DNA of 64,000 nucleotides. Origin: Janthinobacterium saanense (GTDB lineage: Bacteria; Pseudomonadota; Gammaproteobacteria; Burkholderiales; Burkholderiaceae_D). Positions 59,536 to 64,000 of the stretch are shown one piece after another. A program made the translations under genes and the position numbers. The notes beneath the pieces were generated by a model. That model did not search any database. It was not told the DNA's origin and saw only the letters and a list, made by a program, of their open reading frames with translations. The stretch's first letter is position 1. Every line of letters starts with the position of its first letter. The stretch spans positions 11,076 through 75,075 of the forward strand of contig NZ_JACHCI010000024.1 of NCBI RefSeq assembly GCF_014200675.1. Direction: 5' to 3'.

Positions 59536-60714
59536 ATGTCCGACACTTCTTCAAATACCGCCCATCCGCAGATCCACTGGAGCGAAAACGGCGCCGAACA
59601 CACGGCCCGCTGGCGCTCGGAAAGCGGCATGCCGCCACCGAAGCGCGTCGTCATCGCCGACGACCGCACGACGGCCGACCAGGCGTATCGCCTGGCTTGC
59701 GAAGGCACGGCCATGCTGTGGCGCGGCGACTTCCAGAATGCCCGCCAATTGCTGCAGGCGCTGGCGCGGCGCGCCGACCATAAAAACGACAAACCCGGCA
59801 AGAAGGCCAAGGCGACCAAGCTGGCCAAGCCAGAACCGAGCGCCACCGAAGCCTTCCATTTGCACCGCCAGGCCCAGTCGCAGCGCGCCCGCACCCTGGC
59901 CATGGTGCTACTGCCTTTCGACGCCGACTACACGGTGCCGCTGCGCCGCGCGCCCGACGTGAAACTGGCTTGCAATGAAGCCTACGGCCGTGGCACGGAA
60001 CCGTTTATCGCCTCGCTGCGCGAATTGCTGGGCCTGATCGGCGCCCACGAATGGCGCCGCACGGGCGTGGAATTGCCGGCCCTGGGCCAGCGCATCCACC
60101 CGCATTACGGTGTGTTCGCGCCGATCCGTGGCGAATACGTGGCCCTGGTAGCCGATACGCCGTTGCCACCGCGCACGAAACTGGCTTTCGATATCGGTAC
60201 CGGCACCGGCGTGCTGGCTGCCGTGCTGGCGCAGCGCGGCATCGAGCGCATCATCGCCACCGACCAGGATGCGCGTGCCCTGTCTTGCGCGCGTGAAAAC
60301 CTGGCCCGCCTGGACTTGAGCGACAAGGTCGAGATCATCCAGGCCGACCTGTTCCCGGCCGGCCGCGCCCCACTGGTGGTGTGTAATCCGCCGTGGCTGC
60401 CTGCCCGCCCCAGCTCGCCGATCGAATACGCCGTCTACGACCCGGACAGCCGCATGCTGCGCGGTTTCCTGGCCGGCCTGGCCGACCATCTGGAGCCTGC
60501 AGGCGAAGGCTGGCTGATCCTGTCCGACCTGGCCGAACACCTGGGCCTGCGTCCGCGCACGCAATTGCTGGAGTGGATCACGGCAGCCGGTTTGAAAGTG
60601 GTCGACCGCCACGACGTCAAACCGACGCACCCGCGCGCGCAAGACGCCACCGACAGCCTGCATGCGGCACGCTCGAAAGAAGTCACCTCATTGTGGCGTT
60701 TAGCCGCCGCTTGA
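59536..60714 (+). CDS. Class I SAM-dependent methyltransferase (HemK/PrmC-like fold)
   Basis: A 392-residue protein: an N-terminal region of about 210 residues with a lysine/alanine-rich linker (KNDKPGKKAKATKLAKPEP), then a Rossmann methyltransferase with motif I DIGTGTGVLAAVLAQRG, motif II IIATDQDARALSCARENL and the N6/N5 motif IV CNPPWLP. NPPW/NPPY motifs methylate amide or exocyclic nitrogens (RlmG, PrmC, RsmC type). The substrate is unknown. The start is at 59536, without a strong ribosome binding site. Confidence 0.82.
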   Translation: MSDTSSNTAHPQIHWSENGAEHTARWRSESGMPPPKRVVIADDRTTADQAYRLACEGTAMLWRGDFQNARQLLQALARRADHKNDKPGKKAKATKLAKPEPSATEAFHLHRQAQSQRARTLAMVLLPFDADYTVPLRRAPDVKLACNEAYGRGTEPFIASLRELLGLIGAHEWRRTGVELPALGQRIHPHYGVFAPIRGEYVALVADTPLPPRTKLAFDIGTGTGVLAAVLAQRGIERIIATDQDARALSCARENLARLDLSDKVEIIQADLFPAGRAPLVVCNPPWLPARPSSPIEYAVYDPDSRMLRGFLAGLADHLEPAGEGWLILSDLAEHLGLRPRTQLLEWITAAGLKVVDRHDVKPTHPRAQDATDSLHAARSKEVTSLWRLAAA

Positions 60715-60736
60715 CGGGAGCCGCAATCCCCGGCCA

Positions 60737-60765
60737 TTGCGCAATGCAGCAAACTACACTATAAT
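60737..60765 (+). promoter_or_regulatory. Promoter of initiator tRNA copy 1
   Basis: A -35 TTGCGC (60737-60742) and a consensus -10 TATAAT (60760-60765) are separated by 17 bases, 12 bases before the tRNA 5' end, allowing a precursor leader of about five bases. Confidence 0.8.
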
Positions 60766-60777
60766 TCTGGCCTCAGA

Positions 60778-60854
60778 CGCGGGGTGGAGCAGTCTGGCAG
60801 CTCGTCGGGCTCATAACCCGAAGGTCACAGGTTCAAATCCTGTCCCCGCAACCA
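60778..60854 (+). tRNA. Initiator tRNA-fMet (CAT), copy 1
   Basis: A 77-nt tRNA nearly identical to E. coli tRNA-fMet. It has the initiator hallmarks: C1 opposite A72 (no Watson-Crick pair), three G-C pairs at the base of the anticodon stem (GGGCTCATAACCC), and an encoded CCA. It is a single-gene unit with its own promoter and terminator. Confidence 0.97.
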
Positions 60855-60862
60855 GACACATG

Positions 60863-60900
60863 AAAGCCGCTGATTCTTGCAAAGGAATCAGCGGCTTTTT
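60863..60900 (+). terminator. Terminator of initiator tRNA copy 1
   Basis: AAGCCGCTGATTC pairs with GAATCAGCGGCTT around an eight-base loop and runs into five T residues, beginning about nine bases after the tRNA. Confidence 0.92.
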
Positions 60901-61020
60901 CATTGTGGCATGCCTCTACGCCAGACTTTAGGTAGCAGGAAGCGGCCTCGCTTTTCAAATAACAATACCCCTTCAAAGCAGACTTAGCAAAAATCATTCC
61001 CGCGACACGGTGAACTGGTA

Positions 61021-61026
61021 TATAAT
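61021..61026 (+). promoter_or_regulatory. -10 element of initiator tRNA copy 2, unusually close to the gene
   Basis: TATAAT ends only five bases before the mature tRNA 5' end (twelve bases in copy 1). A poor -35 candidate (TTCCCG, 60997-61002) is 18 bases upstream. Standard start-site distance would place transcription start at or just inside the tRNA. Confidence 0.6.
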
Positions 61027-61031
61027 TCGCC

Positions 61032-61108
61032 TGCGGGGTGGAGCAGTCTGGCAGCTCGTCGGGCTCATAACCCGAAGGTCACAGGTTCAAATCCTGTCCC
61101 CGCAACCA
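61032..61108 (+). tRNA. Initiator tRNA-fMet (CAT), copy 2, with T1:A72 pair
   Basis: Positions 2-77 are identical to copy 1, including the three G-C pairs of the anticodon stem and the CCA end. The base at position 1 is T instead of C, so it can pair with A72 and removes the mismatch that normally marks bacterial initiators for formylation and keeps them from the elongator pathway. It remains clearly an initiator by its anticodon stem. Confidence 0.93.
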
Positions 61109-61117
61109 GAATTCCTG

Positions 61118-61148
61118 AAAAGGCTTATCGTTCGCGATAAGCCTTTTT
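61118..61148 (+). terminator. Terminator of initiator tRNA copy 2
   Basis: AAAAGGCTTATCG pairs with CGATAAGCCTTTT around a stable TTCG loop, then one more T. Its sequence is unrelated to the terminator of copy 1, so the duplication did not include it or it was replaced. Confidence 0.92.
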
Positions 61149-61286
61149 GCATTGGAAGCGGTTTTCTCAAATCCATATCCCTGCTCCGATTCATGACGGG
61201 TTGGAAAATTGGGCATCAGCATGCATACGTGGCGTAGCTTCCCATGATGGGGGTGAGGTGGATTGAGTTAGGACGGGTAGTGGGAA

Positions 61287-61988
61287 CTACTCTGCACTGG
61301 CCCGTATCTGCTTGGCCGCTGCGCGCAAACTGGCTGCTGCGCGGTCCAGCCGGTCGATGCCGGCCGCGTCGGACAGGGCTGCAAACGCGCTGATATGGAA
61401 GGTGGCGACCATCATCGGCGACAAAGCGCTGTCGATCGCCGCGCGGCTCAAGTCCGTCGAGGCGTCCAGATAAGCCTCGCTGCCGGCTTCGAAGGCTTGC
61501 TTGGTGTCCAGCAATTCCTGGCCGCCATCCGCCCTGGCCAGGCAATCGTCGACTTTTTGCTGGAAGGCAGGCATGGGATCGATTACCGGTTCGGCCACTG
61601 CGTCCGGGGTGGTAGCCGCGTCGGCTGGCTTGGCGCTGGCGGCATCCGTATTTTTTTCCGCCGACAGTACGCTCAAGGTCAGCCAGCGCTCGACCGCCAG
61701 ATAATCCTCGAACGGGTCGGCCACCTTGGGGTTGATCAGCCATACTTCGCCCGTACGCCAGTCTATCCTGGAACCGCGCTCGTCTCTGGCCAGCAGAATA
61801 TCCTTGCCGCCATTGGGGTTCGACATGCGGCCGATTTCAACCCAGTTCATCAGCTCGGCCTGGCGCGACATCGCATTCACACGATGAAAGTAGCCCATCC
61901 ATAAAAATCTGGCGATCAAGAGAACCAGGGCACCGCCAACCATCCACATCATTTTTCGCTCCGCGCGTTCCACATCGACAGCGCCCAT
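61287..61988 (-). CDS. Hypothetical protein with one N-terminal membrane helix
   Basis: A 233-residue protein: a short charged start, one transmembrane helix (residues about 14-32, MWMVGGALVLLIARFLWMGY), then a soluble region with a beta-rich part (KDILLARDERGSRIDWRTGEVW-type segment), an alanine/proline-rich linker (about 120-140) and a helical alanine-rich C-terminus. A bitopic anchor is likely. The family is not recognised. Confidence 0.72.
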   Translation of the reverse strand: MGAVDVERAERKMMWMVGGALVLLIARFLWMGYFHRVNAMSRQAELMNWVEIGRMSNPNGGKDILLARDERGSRIDWRTGEVWLINPKVADPFEDYLAVERWLTLSVLSAEKNTDAASAKPADAATTPDAVAEPVIDPMPAFQQKVDDCLARADGGQELLDTKQAFEAGSEAYLDASTDLSRAAIDSALSPMMVATFHISAFAALSDAAGIDRLDRAAASLRAAAKQIRASAE

Positions 61989-62094
61989 TTTCGCACATGA
62001 AACTAGGCATTTTTAAAACTTTGCACTGAGGAAACATCAGAATAGTGTATCGACCATGTTAAATTGCTACTTTCACTCGCCATGGCTAGCCACA

Positions 62095-62601
62095 ATGAAG
62101 TTATTACGCGCCCTTGCGCTTCCTGTCGTCCTGTTTTTTTCCAGCACCGCACATTCGAGCCCTACCACTTCCAGCAAGGAAGATAGCGAAGCACTGCTGC
62201 AGTTCGTGGCGCCCTTCGCCGAACAGCAACTGGGCAAGCATGGCGCATTCCTGCCCTTTGGCGCCGGCATGACAGCCACTGGCGAGATCGTCGCCACCAG
62301 CGCTGGCAATGGCGACGAAACACCACTGCCTGCAGACATCATTGCAATGTTGCAAGAATTACATGCGGGAAGCGCCGCCGCCGGAAAGTTCAGGGCCACC
62401 GCGCTCGTCTATGATGCCTCGGTGCCCTTGCCCTCCTCCAGCCAGACCAGCGACGCCATCGCCATCGCGCTCGATCACGAGGATGGCTACTCCGTCGTGA
62501 CCTTCCTGCCCTACACACTGGTAGAGGGCAAATTGCATCGTGGGCCAGCATTCACGCGCCCAGGGACCGCATCGATATTCAAGAAGTCCATCATGCAGTA
62601 A
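62095..62601 (+). CDS. Hypothetical exported protein
   Basis: A 168-residue protein starting at 62095 with a signal peptide (MKLLRALALPVVLFFSSTAH, cleavage near AHS-SPT). The mature part has no cysteine and contains LQFVAPFAEQQLGKHGAFLP and ALVYDASVPLP. An in-frame ATG at 62056 would put 13 residues before the signal and is less likely. The ribosome binding site is weak. No function is recognised. Confidence 0.7.
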   Translation: MKLLRALALPVVLFFSSTAHSSPTTSSKEDSEALLQFVAPFAEQQLGKHGAFLPFGAGMTATGEIVATSAGNGDETPLPADIIAMLQELHAGSAAAGKFRATALVYDASVPLPSSSQTSDAIAIALDHEDGYSVVTFLPYTLVEGKLHRGPAFTRPGTASIFKKSIMQ

Positions 62602-62670
62602 AGACGGCGCCAGTCGCATTTCCACAACGCGTGATCGATGCGGATTGTCTGCGTGACACGACTACGATAC

Positions 62671-62689
62671 AATGAGAACAATTCTCATT
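62671..62689. promoter_or_regulatory. Fur box upstream of the FecI-type sigma factor
   Basis: AATGAGAACAATTCTCATT is a perfect 8-3-8 palindrome matching the iron-box consensus, centred 25 bases before the GTG start. Iron-loaded Fur bound here would block transcription of the sigma factor gene. Confidence 0.87.
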
Positions 62690-62704
62690 TAGATTGTTTG
62701 CCTT

Positions 62705-63223
62705 GTGCTTGCCGCCCACCCATCATCGCCAGACTTCCAGTCGCTCTACAGCCAGCACCATGGCTGGCTGCTGGGCTGGCTGAAGCGGCGCCTGCACGAT
62801 GCGGGCCTGGCCAGCGATCTGGCGCAAGACACCTTCATCAAGATACTGGTCGCACGCAGCAGCAACGACATCATCGCACCGCGCCCCTTCCTGGCGACCA
62901 TCGCCAGGCGTTTGATCGCCAACCACTGCCGGCGCGAAGAGCTCGAGCATGCCTATACCGACGCGCTGATGCACTTGCCGCCAGCGCACGCGCCCTCGCC
63001 GGAAACGCTGTCCATCCTGGTCGAATCGCTGCAGCTGATCGACCGCGCGCTCGACACCTTGTCCGACAAGGCCAGGAACGCCTTTTTGATGGCCCATCTC
63101 GATGGCCTGACGTATGCCGAAATCGCCGCAGAACTGCAAGTGAGTACCCATTCGGTCAAGAAGTATCTGAGCCAGGCCAATCTGCTGTGCTTTTTTGCCG
63201 TGCCCGATTTTGCCTCGCCCTGA
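62705..63223 (+). CDS. FecI-type ECF sigma factor
   Basis: A 172-residue sigma factor starting with GTG: region 2 (FQSLYSQHHGWLLGWLKRRL, DLAQDTFIKILV, RPFLATIARRLIANH) and region 4 (ALDTLSDKARNAFLMAHLDG, LTYAEIAAELQVSTHSVKKY) are complete. The segment RRLIANHCRRE is typical of the FecI group, which drives TonB-dependent siderophore receptor genes. A Fur box lies just upstream and a FecR-like gene follows after four bases. Confidence 0.92.
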   Translation: MLAAHPSSPDFQSLYSQHHGWLLGWLKRRLHDAGLASDLAQDTFIKILVARSSNDIIAPRPFLATIARRLIANHCRREELEHAYTDALMHLPPAHAPSPETLSILVESLQLIDRALDTLSDKARNAFLMAHLDGLTYAEIAAELQVSTHSVKKYLSQANLLCFFAVPDFASP

Positions 63224-63227
63224 CACC

Positions 63228-64000
63228 ATGCGCCCCTCCGCCGCCGCGCCCAGCATGGTGTATGCCGAAGGCCAGCCCATCGCCATGGCGATTGCCATGC
63301 AGGCAGCCGAATGGCTGACCACCTTGATGAGCGGACAAGCCACCTCCGTCGAAAAGGCGGCATGGGCCGACTGGCGCCAGTCGCACCCCGACCATGAACG
63401 CGCGTGGCGGCATATCGAAAAAGTCAGCGGCGGTTTCCAGGGACTCGACGGGCAAGCCAGCCGCCAGGCGCTGGCGCGCCGCTCGCGCAGCATGTCGGCT
63501 GGCGGCTTGCCGATTTCCCGGCGCGGCAGCCTGAAGGCGCTGTCCTGGCTGGCCGCCATTGGCCTCTCCGGCTGGCTGGGCGCCCGCTCGCAACCGGCGC
63601 AGACGCTGCTGGCCGATGCCGCCACCAGCACCGGCCAGCGCCGCGATATCACCCTGCCGGACGGCACCCAAGTAACGCTCAATAGCGGCAGCGCCATCAA
63701 CATCCGCTATTCCAGCACCCAGCGCCTGCTGCAACTGGTGCAGGGAGAAGTATTCATCAGCACGGCCCATGAAACCAGCGGGCCGTATCGTCCCTTCCTG
63801 GTCGAAACGGCGCAGGGCCACGCGCTGGCGCTCGGCACGCGCTACTCGGTGCGCCAGGACGGCGAACGCACCAGCGTCGCGGTGGAGCAAGGCGCCGTCC
63901 GGCTCACGCCGCGCCATGGCAGCGGCAGTCTCGTCATCCACGCAGGCCAGGGCAGCAGCATGGATGCGCAGCACGTCGCCCCCGTACACACCGTGTCGCC
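63228..64000 (+). CDS. FecR-family anti-sigma/signal transducer (cut by the window end)
   Basis: The frame is open from ATG 63228 to the window end (257 residues). It has the N-terminal DUF4880 domain (AMQAAEWLTTLMSG, AAWADWRQSHPDHERAW), a membrane segment near residue 100 (LKALSWLAAIGLSGWLGA) and the FecR beta domain (DITLPDGTQVTLNSGSAINI, LVQGEVFISTAH, ALGTRYSVR). FecR proteins pass the signal from an outer-membrane receptor to FecI. A TonB-dependent receptor gene is expected beyond the window. Confidence 0.92.
   Translation, partial: MRPSAAAPSMVYAEGQPIAMAIAMQAAEWLTTLMSGQATSVEKAAWADWRQSHPDHERAWRHIEKVSGGFQGLDGQASRQALARRSRSMSAGGLPISRRGSLKALSWLAAIGLSGWLGARSQPAQTLLADAATSTGQRRDITLPDGTQVTLNSGSAINIRYSSTQRLLQLVQGEVFISTAHETSGPYRPFLVETAQGHALALGTRYSVRQDGERTSVAVEQGAVRLTPRHGSGSLVIHAGQGSSMDAQHVAPVHTVS

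Overview
The window is a stretch of high-GC chromosome that reads as a betaproteobacterium of the Oxalobacteraceae (Janthinobacterium/Massilia/Duganella type). This is inferred from the kind of proteins present (phasin, betaproteobacterial pho-pst-ppk-sixA cluster, DUF349-moaE pair, DUF3274/DUF2875 type VI lipase module), from heavy use of CTG/GCC codons matched by three tRNA-Leu(CAG) genes, and from a GGGGTCGGACCC inverted repeat of the kind scattered in this family. Most of the window is ordinary core chromosome. No phage, insertion sequence or CRISPR array was seen.

Layout. 1-480: three tandem tRNA-Leu(CAG) genes and a strong terminator. 0.5-7.2 kb: divergent qorB-type reductase and HxlR regulator, a REC-PAS-GAF-histidine kinase, a small secreted protein, a phasin, and a coupled MFS transporter/SufR-like regulator pair. 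7.3-11.3 kb: a two-gene operon behind a textbook LexA box, made of a FAN1-like VRR-NUC nuclease and an Fe-S (XPD/DinG-type) helicase that carries its own N-terminal RecB/Cas4-like nuclease domain; it looks like an SOS-induced repair module. 11.3-12.1 kb: a HigBA-type toxin-antitoxin pair. 12.2-15.2 kb: an operon of two LiaI/LiaF-like membrane proteins with a LytS-type kinase and LytTR regulator. 15.2-15.8 kb: a non-coding interval holding a candidate small RNA. 15.8-18.5 kb: an oxidoreductase operon containing two clipped reading frames. 18.5-22.7 kb: an epimerase, a UvrD-like helicase with an altered P-loop and an EgtB/SenA-like iron enzyme with an altered metal motif.

22.7-32.9 kb is a complete phosphate/polyphosphate block: pstS-pstC-pstA-pstB-phoU-phoB-phoR on the minus strand, facing ppk and sixA on the plus strand, with a near-perfect Pho box for pstS and a weaker second box towards ppk. 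The 3' end of sixA is followed by two further degenerate copies of itself. 32.8-46.4 kb: a 43-residue membrane peptide, a polyamine-binding protein, clpB with a sigma-32 promoter, a DUF349 protein coupled to moaE, a PatZ-like acyl-CoA synthetase/acetyltransferase, and an AlkX (YcaQ) crosslink glycosylase coupled to a DUF2804 protein. 46.6-58 kb: a multi-PAS diguanylate cyclase, a wrecked type VI lipase module (Tle3 effector broken, DUF2875 adaptor intact), and sbcD-lipoprotein-sbcC. 58-64 kb: small proteins, a methyltransferase, two separately transcribed initiator tRNAs (the second lacking the initiator-specific 1:72 mismatch), and a Fur-boxed FecI/FecR pair cut by the window end.

The theme that stands out is DNA crosslink and double-strand-break repair (FAN1-like nuclease plus nuclease-helicase under LexA, AlkX glycosylase, SbcCD). 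The most unusual single observations are the LexA-controlled nuclease/nuclease-helicase operon, the altered second initiator tRNA with almost no room for a leader, the sixA tail repeats and the decayed Tle3 effector beside an intact adaptor.
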